NCBI RefSeq assembly: GCF_008086595.1
Contig: NZ_RXYA01000009.1
Coordinates: 106,638-170,637 of the forward strand
Length of the DNA: 64,000 bases
Source of the DNA: Acetobacterium paludosum
GTDB taxonomy: Bacteria > Bacillota > Clostridia > Eubacteriales > Eubacteriaceae
Reading direction: 5' to 3'
Positions 33,583 through 41,907 of the stretch are shown in pieces (the first letter of the stretch is position 1; every line of letters begins with the position of its first letter). The position numbers and the translations under genes were made by a program. Below the pieces are notes generated by a model. That model saw nothing but the letters and a program-made list of their open reading frames with translations, did not search any database and had not been told where the DNA came from.

Positions 33583-34944
33583 CTACTTCAGAGAATCCTT
33601 GATCTGCTGAAAATCATATCCCGGTGAAACCGTCGAAATCTCTTTTAATAAAGTATCCGGCGGCACGGTTTCGGGAATTTTGAAAAGAGCATAGAAATCT
33701 GCTGAGTTCATGTTTAAACTGTCCATTGCCTGCTGAATACTCATCGAGCCTTTAATGCCACTGACATCAATGGCACTAGTGGGTGCTGATCCCGTCGAAG
33801 CTGCTCCCTCGGCAGCTCCACCGGCATTGGCTTTCGCCACATCGAATTGATAATCCGGAACCAGTGCTGAAATATTTTTGAATTGTGTATCCTTGGGTAC
33901 GCTTTGGGGAATCGCCAGTTGCTGATACACATCATCCAGGGACAGTCCCGTGAGCGTTGCTGCTTCTTCAATGGTGTTGTAGCCTTTCACTTCGTAGACG
34001 GGAAGAACCTCTCCCTGCGCCACCGATAATGGCAAAATTTCGAAATTTCCGGTCAGCTGGGCTACCACAATCGTTCCAAAGAATAACCCCACAACCAACA
34101 CGAACATCACCATCGGGTGAACCGTTTTTTTCGCAACCTGAACCTCCAAGGCGCCTTTACTCGGACAGGCCAGAACACATTCATTGCAGTTGATGCATTC
34201 GACCGTCGTGATCTGCTCTTTTTTCTCGATCTCAATGTTCACCGGACAGGACTTGTCGCACTTTTTGCAGTGAATACAGAGGCTGTCGTTACGGACCACT
34301 TTCGTCGGGCTCAGTTTACCGATGATTGAATAGAAAGCACCGGCCGGACACAGGTATTTGCAGAAAAACCGGTCATACAGGAAGGAACCGATGATCGTGA
34401 TCAACAGCAGCGCGAAACCGATAATCGCCAAGGGGTCTTCTTTAAGAGAACCCGAGATTGCCGATAAATGGGAATAAGCCGCATAGGGGTCATAGGGGGC
34501 CATCCAGAGTGTCCCGTAATACCAGGCCATGCCCACCGTAAAGACTAAAACAACATATTTGAGATATCTTGCTAATCGATCAACCTTTTGAGGAATGATC
34601 AAACGCTTTTTGAACAGTTTCTGTCCGATTTTTGCAAATATTTCCTGCAGCGCCCCAAAAGGACAAAGCAAGCCGCAGAAACTCCTTCGAAACAGAACGG
34701 CCAGTGCGACGGTCAATACCAGTATCACGACTGTGCCGGTGTAAATTTTCTTGATAAAGCTGCCCGTCAAGAACAATGTATAAAGGCTTTCCAAGGCCCC
34801 ATAGGGACACAAGGCATGAATCGATGGCGCTTTTCCGCCACCCAGAGCCTGATGCATATACGATTCATAGGTAATCCAAAGTAGGAGTCCAACCAGCACC
34901 AGGAGTCTTGACCATTTTGCCACTTTTTTCCAGTTCACATTCAT
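33583..34944 (-). CDS. Membrane 4Fe-4S polyferredoxin (NapH/NosR-like) with duplicated C-terminal domain
   Basis: About 453 residues from the ATG at 34944 (GCGAGG upstream; the frame opens earlier). Membrane helices alternate with CxxxCP motifs facing the cytoplasm (SFCGLLCPFGAL, FFCKYLCPAGAF), as in NapH/YccM proteins. Two ferredoxin clusters follow: CIHCKKCDKSCPV and CINCNECVLACPS. After a last membrane helix comes an outer C-terminal part with two related units, YNTIEEAATLTGLSLDDVYQ...IPQSVPKDT and MSIQQAMDSLNMNSADFYAL...IPETVPPDT, about 65 residues each, joined by an Ala/Ser-rich linker. It should carry electrons across or to the membrane. The partner is unknown and no cognate reductase is adjacent. 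Confidence 0.86.
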   Translation of the reverse strand: MNVNWKKVAKWSRLLVLVGLLLWITYESYMHQALGGGKAPSIHALCPYGALESLYTLFLTGSFIKKIYTGTVVILVLTVALAVLFRRSFCGLLCPFGALQEIFAKIGQKLFKKRLIIPQKVDRLARYLKYVVLVFTVGMAWYYGTLWMAPYDPYAAYSHLSAISGSLKEDPLAIIGFALLLITIIGSFLYDRFFCKYLCPAGAFYSIIGKLSPTKVVRNDSLCIHCKKCDKSCPVNIEIEKKEQITTVECINCNECVLACPSKGALEVQVAKKTVHPMVMFVLVVGLFFGTIVVAQLTGNFEILPLSVAQGEVLPVYEVKGYNTIEEAATLTGLSLDDVYQQLAIPQSVPKDTQFKNISALVPDYQFDVAKANAGGAAEGAASTGSAPTSAIDVSGIKGSMSIQQAMDSLNMNSADFYALFKIPETVPPDTLLKEISTVSPGYDFQQIKDSLK

Positions 34945-35258
34945 TGCTATAACCTCGCTCTCTAAAATATTGATGTGTTGACTATTTATCACGGGTTAAT
35001 AAACATTACTCATAGATAAGAACTGTTTGAATTTATCAGCCCAATTGATGAACAAATCTTTTATTACAATGTATTCCCCATTTTCAGGCAATCATACAGA
35101 TAAAATCATATTTTTTTCTATCCTCCCGCCCTCGTATTTTTAAGAATCTGCCATAATGTAAATTATTGTATCTTTGTTTTATGTCATTTTTGTGTCAGAA
35201 TTAATGAGGCCTCACAAAGCTGCGCACCTCCTTTTTTTCTTTATCCTATCAAAAAATG
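34945..35258. other. Intergenic stretch with no recognised gene
   Basis: This AT-rich gap upstream of the polyferredoxin gene holds its presumed promoter, but I cannot pick a convincing pair of boxes. No RNA gene, repeat or conserved motif stands out. Confidence 0.5.
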
Positions 35259-35297
35259 AAAAAAGGGAGGTGTTCGGGTATTGAACATCTCCTTTTT
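35259..35297. terminator. Terminator after the MFS gene
   Basis: AAAAGGGAGGTGTTC (35261-35275) pairs with GAACATCTCCTTTTT (35283-35297), with G-U pairs. The flanking A and T tracts fit a bidirectional terminator; it lies about 75 bases after the stop of the MFS gene. Confidence 0.75.
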
Positions 35298-35370
35298 CAT
35301 CGCTACAAAGCCACCCTCGAGCAACCCGCGCTGCTGCTGATTCAATCAAAACCAGCCCCATGAATTGCGT

Positions 35371-36558
35371 TTAAGCCGGTGTCTGGGCCTGAGCCTGACT
35401 TTGCAGCTTAAAGCTGTTTTTTGCTAAAATAGCGCCGATTGTTACCAGTAAAATACCGACTCCGTAAATCGCAAATAAAATGAGATAACCGGATCCGGAA
35501 ACAATTTGCCCGCCAATAGCCGTCCCAATACCGCCGCCGCTCATGAAGAAAAATGCGACCAGCGATGTTGCATAACCCCGTCCTTTTGCGGCAAATTCCG
35601 TTGCGATGGTCAGGAAGGTCGAATGGGCCATCATAAAACCAAAACCCATTATACCAACGGCAATGACCACGACTGGCAGCATACTACCGGCCGTAATCAA
35701 AAGCATGTTTGCGGTAAATGCCAGACTGAGCCCAATGACAACGGTTTTCTTGCGGCCTATTTTAGCCGCAATTTTTCCCGAGTTTCGACCAGCAATGAGC
35801 GCCATGATTCCAAAAGCAGTCATCACCATGCCAATCTCAAAATTGTTAATCGCGAAAATCTGTTTGATAAAACCACCAAGGTACGAAAATGATCCGATCA
35901 GGAACAGGCCTTCAAAAATAACCAGGGCATAAATAATAGCGCTGGAAGGATTTTTCAAGATGTTGAGATATGGCGTTAAAACCTTGCTCTCTTTGTTTTT
36001 AGTTGATGGGATATTTTTACCGATAGTAAATAAAAGTATCGATGAAAGAACTGCCAGCCCTGCATAAACGACAAACACACCTCGCCAATTCAGGAAATAG
36101 GCAATTGAACCGCCAATGGCCATGCTGAGTCCCTGGCCAAGAAAAGACATGCCCATAAAGGAACCGATCGCCGACTGCCTTTCTTCAACGGGAAAGACAT
36201 CCCCGATCAAAGCGATTGAAATCGGCATAATCGCCGCGGCAAACATCCCGGTTAACGCCCGATAGATTATCAGATCTGAAAGCGATACCGCAAAAGCACA
36301 TAATGCCGTCGCAATTGTAAACATCGCGATGGAAAAGGTAATGACCTGTCTTTTCCCAAACCGCTCGGCAAAATAACCATAAAAGAGCTGAAATAAGCCA
36401 AATGGCAGCATATAAGCGGTAATGATAATGGCCGCCGACGCGATGTTAACATTCAAATTCTGAGCGATCGAAGGAAGAATGGGTGATACCACCCAGTTAT
36501 CAGCCATCGTAACAAAACCGGCTAACCCAAGTATGGGAATTATTTTTTTCCTGTCCAT
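35371..36558 (-). CDS. Major facilitator superfamily transporter (drug/proton antiporter type)
   Basis: About 395 residues from the ATG at 36558, preceded by GGAG (the frame opens 36 bases earlier). Twelve membrane segments are expected. Motif A-like FAERFGKRQVITFS sits in loop 2-3, a proline-rich motif C region near helix 5 (SMAIGGSIAYFLNWRG), and GRNSGKIAAKIGRKKTVV between helices 8 and 9, the usual marks of DHA1 efflux pumps. Substrate is unknown. It stands as a single gene with a terminator behind it, near chrA and an ArsR operon, which could mean metal/oxyanion or biocide resistance. Confidence 0.87.
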   Translation of the reverse strand: MDRKKIIPILGLAGFVTMADNWVVSPILPSIAQNLNVNIASAAIIITAYMLPFGLFQLFYGYFAERFGKRQVITFSIAMFTIATALCAFAVSLSDLIIYRALTGMFAAAIMPISIALIGDVFPVEERQSAIGSFMGMSFLGQGLSMAIGGSIAYFLNWRGVFVVYAGLAVLSSILLFTIGKNIPSTKNKESKVLTPYLNILKNPSSAIIYALVIFEGLFLIGSFSYLGGFIKQIFAINNFEIGMVMTAFGIMALIAGRNSGKIAAKIGRKKTVVIGLSLAFTANMLLITAGSMLPVVVIAVGIMGFGFMMAHSTFLTIATEFAAKGRGYATSLVAFFFMSGGGIGTAIGGQIVSGSGYLILFAIYGVGILLVTIGAILAKNSFKLQSQAQAQTPA

Positions 36559-36711
36559 TTTAAATCTCCATTCCGCCGCTATCGCTTGCGGCACAAATTA
36601 TTATAAAAAATCGTGCGCGATTTTCACCATTCCGTTATATTTAAGATAATCATATTTTCGGCCGTATCACTTGCTATTTCTTTGATGGTTTTCTTTTTTA
36701 ATCATTTCAAT

Positions 36712-37923
36712 CTAAATAATTAAAAATGATACTATAATTGTTCCTAGAATAACCCAGATTACACTCTTCTTAAACTTAGTTATCAAGAAGAGTGATACAA
36801 GAAAGATGGCCCATGTCTGCCAGTTGATCAGTGACTTGACACCAAATTGCAAAGCAATCGCTGCGATAACACCGATAAATCCAGCCAAAAATCCTTTAAT
36901 TACCACCTTAACCGCTTTAAGATGTTTAATTTTTTCATGAAACCCTCCCAAAATCACTATGAATACTAGTGACGGCAGAAAAATCGATACCGTGGCAATA
37001 AAAGCTCCAAGCCAACCCATCACCTTATAGCCAATAAAGGCGGCCGTAATCAGTACTGGCCCGGGAGTAATCTGACCGATCGCAATTCCATCCTGGAATT
37101 GTTTCAGGGTAACCCAATTGTTTTGATCAACAGCAATAGATTTCATCAATGGGATAATGGACATGCCCGATCCTAAAGCAAGCGTACCCATGTGTGTAAA
37201 AGAAGAAATTAGTTGCCCCGCTCCGGGAATAAAATACCACAACATTGTCCCCATCACGACCAATGCAAATAACAGATAAGTAAAGTGTGATGTCAGGATG
37301 CTCTTTAATGTGATTTTCCCCATTTTACGCTCTTCGCGATCTTTCCTGGTCTCGGGAGCAACATCAACATCTTTACTGAAATAATACAACATGAAACCAA
37401 GAAAACCGGATAAGAGATAAATATAGGTAGCACTGATTCCTGCAAAATATTCCAAAAGAAAAGCAAGAAGAGCAATGGTTAATGCTTTTAGGTAACCATA
37501 TTTCCCGGATTTTCCCAAAACCGGTTTGCTTAAACTAATAAGTGCGTTTATAAGCAAAGCCACAACCAAAGCACCAAGCCCGGCAAATATTTTCTGTACA
37601 AAACCGAGACTATTATAGCTAAAGTAGAATTGCGCCAGGATAGTGGTAAACAGAAACGACGGCAACACAAAGAGACCTGCTCCCAGGAGCAATCCACTTA
37701 TTCCTTTGATTTTATAGCCAAGATAGCCTAAAAGCGTTACCCCGGTGGCTCCAGGTAGAATATCAGCGAGGCTTAGGCTGTTCATGAAATCTTCTTCTTC
37801 GACCCATTCCTTTTCATTTACCAGTATCTTTTTCATATGCCCAAGTATAGCCGGACCGCCATATCCAGTAATGCCAATATATAAAGCAGTTTTAGCAAAC
37901 TGTAAAATTGTTGGTTTTTTCAT
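36712..37923 (-). CDS. chrA: Chromate transporter, two-domain ChrA
   Basis: A 403-residue CHR-family protein with two homologous halves. The first half has [18 protein letters not shown] and [18 protein letters not shown], the second [20 protein letters not shown] and [18 protein letters not shown]; the G-GG and PGP motifs are those of the family. Known members expel chromate; others in anaerobes have no proven substrate. The first-half copy reads PGATG rather than PGP, a divergence that may affect substrate. It is separated by about 170 bases from the AhpD-like gene upstream and could be a separate unit. Confidence 0.88.
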   Translation of the reverse strand: MKKPTILQFAKTALYIGITGYGGPAILGHMKKILVNEKEWVEEEDFMNSLSLADILPGATGVTLLGYLGYKIKGISGLLLGAGLFVLPSFLFTTILAQFYFSYNSLGFVQKIFAGLGALVVALLINALISLSKPVLGKSGKYGYLKALTIALLAFLLEYFAGISATYIYLLSGFLGFMLYYFSKDVDVAPETRKDREERKMGKITLKSILTSHFTYLLFALVVMGTMLWYFIPGAGQLISSFTHMGTLALGSGMSIIPLMKSIAVDQNNWVTLKQFQDGIAIGQITPGPVLITAAFIGYKVMGWLGAFIATVSIFLPSLVFIVILGGFHEKIKHLKAVKVVIKGFLAGFIGVIAAIALQFGVKSLINWQTWAIFLVSLFLITKFKKSVIWVILGTIIVSFLII

Positions 37924-38091
37924 ATGATTTGTCGAACCTCTATTTCCTCGATTTCACTTAAGTTGTATTATTTATCAAATTATACTTTTATAATTATCTT
38001 AAGCATTGTAAATCCAAGCACCTCCGAAATAAGCAGGTGTTTTTTACGCTGATATTTTTTTCAGCAACTGGAATGATCTAATGTAGACCGT

Positions 38092-38667
38092 TTATTCCGA
38101 TTTGTGATAGAGTAGGCATTGTTCGCTGAATCCGGCTGGCGGGATTCCCAAACCCTGATTCAATCTGGCCCAATAATTGACACTTGCAATGGTGCTTGCC
38201 AACATCACGATTTCTTTTTCCGTAAATTCACTGGTCAGATTTTTAATAAATTTATCCGTAAAATCTGGCGGTGTACTAGACAGGCTGACGGCATACTCCA
38301 GCGCCAGCAATTCACGCAGACTGAATGTCTGAACCGACTGCACCTCACATTTTCCTTGCAGCACCAGCAGTTCAGCATCGGTGATCCCATTCTTTTCAAT
38401 GCCAGCCGCATTCATATCAATACAAAAGGCACAAGAACAGATCAGCGATGCCTGAAGCCTGACGAGATTAAGCAGCCGCCGCTCCTGATCATTTTTTCCT
38501 TTTGCAGTCATCATTTCCAGTACTCCGGAACCGATCGCTGCTCTTGGATACCACGCTAAAAGACGGGCCGGCATCAGGTCTTTACCGGTTTCTTTTTTAG
38601 CTATGGCCAATCCCATTCTAATCAAAAACGGGATTTTTTCAGGTGGCTTAATATAGGTGTTTTTCAT
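38092..38667 (-). CDS. Carboxymuconolactone decarboxylase / AhpD-like family protein
   Basis: About 191 residues from the ATG at 38667, which has GGAGG seven bases upstream; an earlier ATG at 38718 overlaps the arsR-type stop but lacks a good site. Residues around ICSCAFCIDMNA give the CxxC pair and LVRLQASLICSC the helix typical of AhpD-like proteins, followed by LEYAVSLSSTPPDFTDKF and NYWARLNQGLGIPPAGF. Members act as peroxidase helpers or alkylhydroperoxidases. Placement just after an ArsR-type regulator implies induction by a metal(loid) and a role in thiol/oxidative stress. Confidence 0.82.
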   Translation of the reverse strand: MKNTYIKPPEKIPFLIRMGLAIAKKETGKDLMPARLLAWYPRAAIGSGVLEMMTAKGKNDQERRLLNLVRLQASLICSCAFCIDMNAAGIEKNGITDAELLVLQGKCEVQSVQTFSLRELLALEYAVSLSSTPPDFTDKFIKNLTSEFTEKEIVMLASTIASVNYWARLNQGLGIPPAGFSEQCLLYHKSE

Positions 38668-38714
38668 TTTAAAACCTCCACAATCGTATTTTCTATAAAC
38701 CTGCTTTTTAGCAG

Positions 38715-39095
38715 TCAATCATTTTTTATACCTTTATTAACGTTTTCTTTGTTTTTCGAACAGCATTGAATTAAGCTTCCTCGATTATCCACTAACTGTT
38801 TCTGATCCAGAACCAGCTGCGGATAGACTTCAATATTTTTTAAAATCTCATCCACGGTATATGCTAAAATATAATTTTCTGTTTTTAATCGATAAGAAAT
38901 AAATTTTTCTCTTCTTACTGCTATAACGAGGTCGAGGTCTTTTAATTTTGTCAGATTTTTAGAAATGGTCGGTTGCGATACCCCTAAATTTTTACTGAGT
39001 TCACAGACACATAACTCGTCTTGTGCAAGCAATAAAATAATTCGCAGTCTTGTTTCATCTGATAACAATTGAAAAACACTGGTGAGCTTCTTCAT
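38715..39095 (-). CDS. ArsR/SmtB-family metal(loid)-responsive repressor
   Basis: A 126-residue winged-helix repressor. The ELCVCELSKNLGVSQPTIS stretch has the CxC pair in helix 3, the As(III)/Sb(III)/Cd-type sensor site of ArsR/CadC proteins, directly before the recognition helix. LSDETRLRIILLLAQ at the start and RREKFISYRLKTENY in the wing are also typical. A CC pair sits near the C-terminus. It overlaps the upstream end of the AhpD-like frame and is preceded by its likely operator at 39128-39159. Metal binding should release it from DNA. Confidence 0.9.
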   Translation of the reverse strand: MKKLTSVFQLLSDETRLRIILLLAQDELCVCELSKNLGVSQPTISKNLTKLKDLDLVIAVRREKFISYRLKTENYILAYTVDEILKNIEVYPQLVLDQKQLVDNRGSLIQCCSKNKENVNKGIKND

Positions 39096-39127
39096 TTAAA
39101 CCTCTCTGTACTAAATAGCTAGTTTCT

Positions 39128-39186
39128 ATAATCATATACTTATATAAGAATATGATTATGATATACCCATTATTTAGTTTTGTCAA
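39128..39186 (-). promoter_or_regulatory. Promoter and 32-bp palindromic operator of the ArsR-type gene
   Basis: ATAATCATAT (39128-39137) and ATATGATTAT (39150-39159) flank CTTATATAAG, making a 32-bp palindrome with one mismatched pair. ATA-rich dyads of this kind are the ArsR/SmtB operator type. A minus-strand TTGACA (39181-39186) with TATCAT 17 bases on lies just upstream, so the repressor would block the start region. Confidence 0.75.
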
Positions 39187-39235
39187 GCCTTTTTTATACG
39201 ACTTCTTTTTTTGAAATATCGCCATTAAATAATTA

Positions 39236-39274
39236 AAAAAACGGAGGCCGTTAAATTTACAGTCTCCGTTTTTT
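39236..39274. terminator. Terminator behind the lpdA remnant
   Basis: A perfect 11-bp stem AAAAAACGGAG (39236-39246) with CTCCGTTTTTT (39264-39274), with A and T tracts at both ends. It probably belonged to the degraded minus-strand genes that end at 39297. Confidence 0.75.
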
Positions 39275-39296
39275 ACCCTGTTATGTTATTTTCTTG

Positions 39297-39506
39297 TTAG
39301 CCTAAAACTTTATTAATTGATTTCCCGTGAACATCGTGAAGGGCCTCCATAATGGCTTCGGACAGCGTCGGATGAGGGTGGATCACATCTCCAAGCACTT
39401 CAGCCATTAACCCAAGGTGGACGGACTCAGATCGCCAACTGCATAAATCCCTTTTACACTGGTTTCAAGCGTCCCAGCGACTTCAATATGACCCTGCCGA
39501 TCAACT
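39297..39506 (-). pseudogene. Remnant of dihydrolipoamide dehydrogenase (C-terminal fragments)
   Basis: Two pieces in different frames are readable on the minus strand. One is GHIEVAGTLETSVKGIYAVGD, the FAD-binding GD region of lipoamide dehydrogenase, going out of frame at about 39414. The second is GLMAEVLGDVIHPHPTLSEA through MEALHDVHGKSINKVLG and a stop at 39297, the dimer-interface C-terminus with the HPHPT motif. About a hundred residues between them are deleted and the N-terminal two-thirds are absent. Not functional. Confidence 0.8.
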
Positions 39507-39513
39507 TAAATTC

Positions 39514-39734
39514 CTAATTCCGCCAGGTTCAGTCCGGTTGCATAGCTGGGTCAGTTTGTCGATTTCCGAAAGTTTCAGAACTTCGTCCTGCAGTTTCACA
39601 TTTTCAGTGTTATCCCGGGTCACCCCCAGCAGTTCCTTGAACTGATTATCTTCATCGTAAATTCCGGACAGAATCGTATTCGTATAGAAGGCCCTGCCGT
39701 CTTTGCGAAAAGGATATTTCCCAAAAGTATAAGT
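39514..39734 (-). pseudogene. Remnant of a PAS-GGDEF (diguanylate cyclase type) gene
   Basis: A minus-strand frame of about 73 codons without start reads FGKYPFRKDGRAFYTNTILS, then SGIYDEDNQFKELLGVTRD and KLSEIDKLTQLCNR before a stop. This is the end of a PAS/PAC sensor domain joined to the opening of a GGDEF domain (the D-LT-L-NR motif). Everything before and after is missing. Confidence 0.7.
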
Positions 39735-39940
39735 TTGATTTTGACCTAGATGCCAATCTATTACGAATAATTTATGGCAGAGTGATCTTCCCTACCTCAA
39801 AACTTGCTACATACGCGCTTTCTAAAAAATTTATCGAACAACCTAATTTTGATTTGCATCAAATATACAGAGCTCTCGAATTTCTCGCTAAGGAGGCAGA
39901 TTTTATCCAGTCTTCCTTATACAGAAAACAGCTTGATTAA
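39731..39940 (+). mobile_element. Internal fragment of an IS1634-type transposase
   Basis: An open plus-strand frame of 69 codons without a start gives FDFDLDANLLRIIYGRVIFP, TSKLATYALSKKFIEQPNF and DLHQIYRALEFLAKEADFIQ, ending at TAA 39938-39940. This matches the N-terminal region of IS1634/IS4-type transposases as I know them. Neither ends nor inverted repeats are visible, so it is a dead fragment. Its tail supplies the -35 box of the promoter for riboswitch 3. Confidence 0.65.
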
Positions 39941-39961
39941 TCAGCAATTTTAGTTTATGAT
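39933..39961 (+). promoter_or_regulatory. Promoter of riboswitch 3 / eutP
   Basis: TTGATT (39933-39938), 17-base spacer, TATGAT (39956-39961). Start predicted near 39968, directly before the riboswitch. The -35 box overlaps the last codons of the transposase remnant. Confidence 0.7.
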
Positions 39962-39970
39962 CGTAGCAGA

Positions 39971-40116
39971 AAAGACTTTTACAGAAGGAACGCAGTGCAA
40001 ATCTGCGACAGTTTCTTTGCTACTGTAAGAAGAATATGGACGTATTCAGTCATTGGGTTAACCGAGAAGGCTGAATACTAAATGTCCCTTCGAGTCAGGA
40101 TATTTTTGTAAAAGTA
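39971..40116 (+). promoter_or_regulatory. Cobalamin riboswitch 3 (upstream of a EutP-type GTPase)
   Basis: Plus-strand core elements: ACTTTTAC (39975-39982) pairing with GTAAAAGT (40108-40115) as P1, GGAACGCAGTGCAAATCTGC, GCTACTGTAAG, AGTCATTGG, CCGAGAAGGC and CGAGTCAGGATA. These are in the order of the cobalamin class. A terminator follows at 40225-40258. Promoter, switch, terminator and one gene make a complete unit. Confidence 0.88.
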
Positions 40117-40224
40117 ATATCTGTTTGAAGCTTCAAAGAAGGCTGCAAATTGTGATCAACATCGCGAAATAACGTCCTTCAGAACCCTAGGGTTGAAGGC
40201 ATCATGAAACATCACAGTATTTGT

Positions 40225-40258
40225 AAACCTTTTTTTGAAAAGGTTTTTTTATTTTTTT
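40225..40258 (+). terminator. Terminator of riboswitch 3
   Basis: AAACCTTTT (40225-40233) with AAAAGGTTT (40238-40246), loop TTTG, then TTTTATTTTTTT. It lies 26 bases before the eutP start codon. The hairpin is AT-rich, so a weakish stem but a strong U-tract. Confidence 0.8.
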
Positions 40259-40283
40259 GAAGGAATACGATAGGAGGATTTTT

Positions 40284-40745
40284 ATGGCAACTAATAAGAA
40301 CCGGATCGCACTCATCGGACGGATCTGCAGTGGCAAAACCACATTATGTCAACGACTGACCAATGAATTTATTGCCTATGGCAAAACCCAGCAGGTCAAT
40401 TACTCCGAACATTTTATTGATACCCCCGGTGAATTTATTGAATTACCCTGTTTTCGTCCTCAGGCCATCAACGTGACCTGTGACTCGGGGCTGATTATTC
40501 TTATCAATTCCGGCACCGATCAGCAAAACTCAGTCCCCCCCAATTTTGTCTACACCTACAACATCCCGGTGATTGGTGTCATTACCAAGATCGATCTCAA
40601 GCACTGTGACGTGAAGCGAAGTCAACGTTATCTGACATATGCGGGTATCCAGCCAAACAATATTTTACCAGTCAGTGCTTTTACCGGCGAAGGGATCGCT
40701 GAGCTTAAAGCCGTTATTCAAAAACATGTCTCTTTTGATCACTAA
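40284..40745 (+). CDS. eutP: EutP/PduV-type GTPase
   Basis: About 153 residues from the ATG at 40284 with AGGAGG close upstream (the frame opens earlier at 40257). P-loop GRICSGKTT, DTPGEFIELPCF (G3 region), TKIDL (G4) and SAFTGEG (G5) show the small Ras-like EutP/PduV fold. These proteins accompany B12-dependent ethanolamine or propanediol use, and EutP has been reported to act as an acetate kinase. Here it is alone: no eut or pdu gene follows, and the next gene converges five bases after its stop. Control by a cobalamin riboswitch would switch it off when B12 is plentiful, opposite to what a B12-dependent pathway would be expected to need. Confidence 0.85.
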   Translation: MATNKNRIALIGRICSGKTTLCQRLTNEFIAYGKTQQVNYSEHFIDTPGEFIELPCFRPQAINVTCDSGLIILINSGTDQQNSVPPNFVYTYNIPVIGVITKIDLKHCDVKRSQRYLTYAGIQPNNILPVSAFTGEGIAELKAVIQKHVSFDH

Positions 40746-40750
40746 ACCGT

Positions 40751-41794
40751 TTAATGATCATGGCGATGATGGATATCCGGTAGATGAGAATGGTCGTGTT
40801 CCATCTGTTCATGGGTATGAACATGACAATGTTCAACGTCTTTTAAAGGCGGATCATCATGCTGATGATGCAGGTCGTCGTGGTTATGCTTGTGTTCATG
40901 GGTTTCCCGGTTATGAATATGAACATGCTCATGATTCTCCGATAGGCCAAGCCAGCTCCCCATAACCATAATCCCCAAAGCAATCAGAAACGAAATCGTA
41001 ATCGGTTCTCTCCATACCAGCCATGAAATCAGCACCCCTATAAAGGGCGAGATTGCATAATAAGCACTGGTCCTGGCAGCACCTAAATCGCGCTGGGCTT
41101 TTACATAAAAGTAAATACTGAGACCATAGGCAACAAAACCGAGCATCAGGGCCAAAACAATTGAAAGCAATGAGCCGGACAATTCCCCCCAGAAAAAGGC
41201 GATGAACAAAGCGCCGAGTCCTGACCCGAAACCTTTTAAAATAACAATCTGAAGTGGATCTTTAATGGAAATTTTTCGGGTACAGTTATTTTCAAAACCC
41301 CAGCATATACAGGCAAGCAGAACCAGAACGGACCCAAAAGACACCCGGATTGATGACGCATCGGTAATGGTTAACAGGATGCTTGCCAGAGAAATAAAAC
41401 CAATGGCAATCCAAAGCCGTTTCCCGATGGCCTCATGGAAAATGATCATGGCGATGATTGCGGTTGCCGCTATTTCAAAGGTTATCAAAAGCGCTGCCGT
41501 ACTTGAGTTGGTCATGCTGATACCGAGCAATAAAAAAATAGCGGCGGCAATGTCCAGTGAAATCATCAGCATGACATAGGGCATTTCATTCTTTGTCAGT
41601 CTGGCTTCTTTTGATTCAAGTTTGCGGTTTTGGTTAAAAAAAGTAAGCACCGTCATTCCGATTCCCGCACCGAGATAGAGCAATGCCGCTAAAAAAAGCG
41701 GGTTTAATTCATTGATCAGCAGCTTGGAAATGGGCGCATTGAAACCAAAAAGGACAGCGGCTAATATTGCATATAAAACGGAATAATTTTTCAT
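40751..41794 (-). CDS. EamA/DMT-family transporter with a histidine-rich C-terminal tail
   Basis: A 347-residue drug/metabolite-type transporter with ten membrane segments in two EamA repeats, including PISKLLINELNPLFLAALLY, SALLITFEIAATAIIAM-like helices and AARTSAYYAISPFIGVLIS. After the last helix (about residue 283) comes a cytoplasmic tail with 22 His in about 62 residues, such as HEHVHIHNRETHEHKHNHDD and HCHVHTHEQMEHDHSHLP. Such tails bind Ni, Co or Zn, so a metal-linked cargo or metal sensing is likely; that is inference. It has its own promoter (41828-41856). Confidence 0.87.
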   Translation of the reverse strand: MKNYSVLYAILAAVLFGFNAPISKLLINELNPLFLAALLYLGAGIGMTVLTFFNQNRKLESKEARLTKNEMPYVMLMISLDIAAAIFLLLGISMTNSSTAALLITFEIAATAIIAMIIFHEAIGKRLWIAIGFISLASILLTITDASSIRVSFGSVLVLLACICWGFENNCTRKISIKDPLQIVILKGFGSGLGALFIAFFWGELSGSLLSIVLALMLGFVAYGLSIYFYVKAQRDLGAARTSAYYAISPFIGVLISWLVWREPITISFLIALGIMVMGSWLGLSENHEHVHIHNRETHEHKHNHDDLHHQHDDPPLKDVEHCHVHTHEQMEHDHSHLPDIHHRHDH

Positions 41795-41827
41795 TCTTGT
41801 TAATCACCATTATTTCTTAATCATTCA

Positions 41828-41856
41828 ATTTTATCCATTCCTGAGGAAATTGTCAA
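41828..41856 (-). promoter_or_regulatory. Promoter of the His-tailed EamA gene
   Basis: Minus strand TTGACA (41851-41856), 17-base spacer, TAAAAT (41828-41833), about 30 bases before the start codon. Confidence 0.75.
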
Positions 41857-41907
41857 TTTAAAACCTTATATCCGGCTTGTTATCGGCACTAAATTAGCTT
41901 AATGATT

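Noticed and set aside
38012..38048. Hairpin AAGCACCT...AGGTGTTTTTT as terminator of the AhpD-like gene
   Set aside because: The T run lies on the plus-strand side, while the gene is on the minus strand; the minus-strand side lacks a U-tract, so support is weak.
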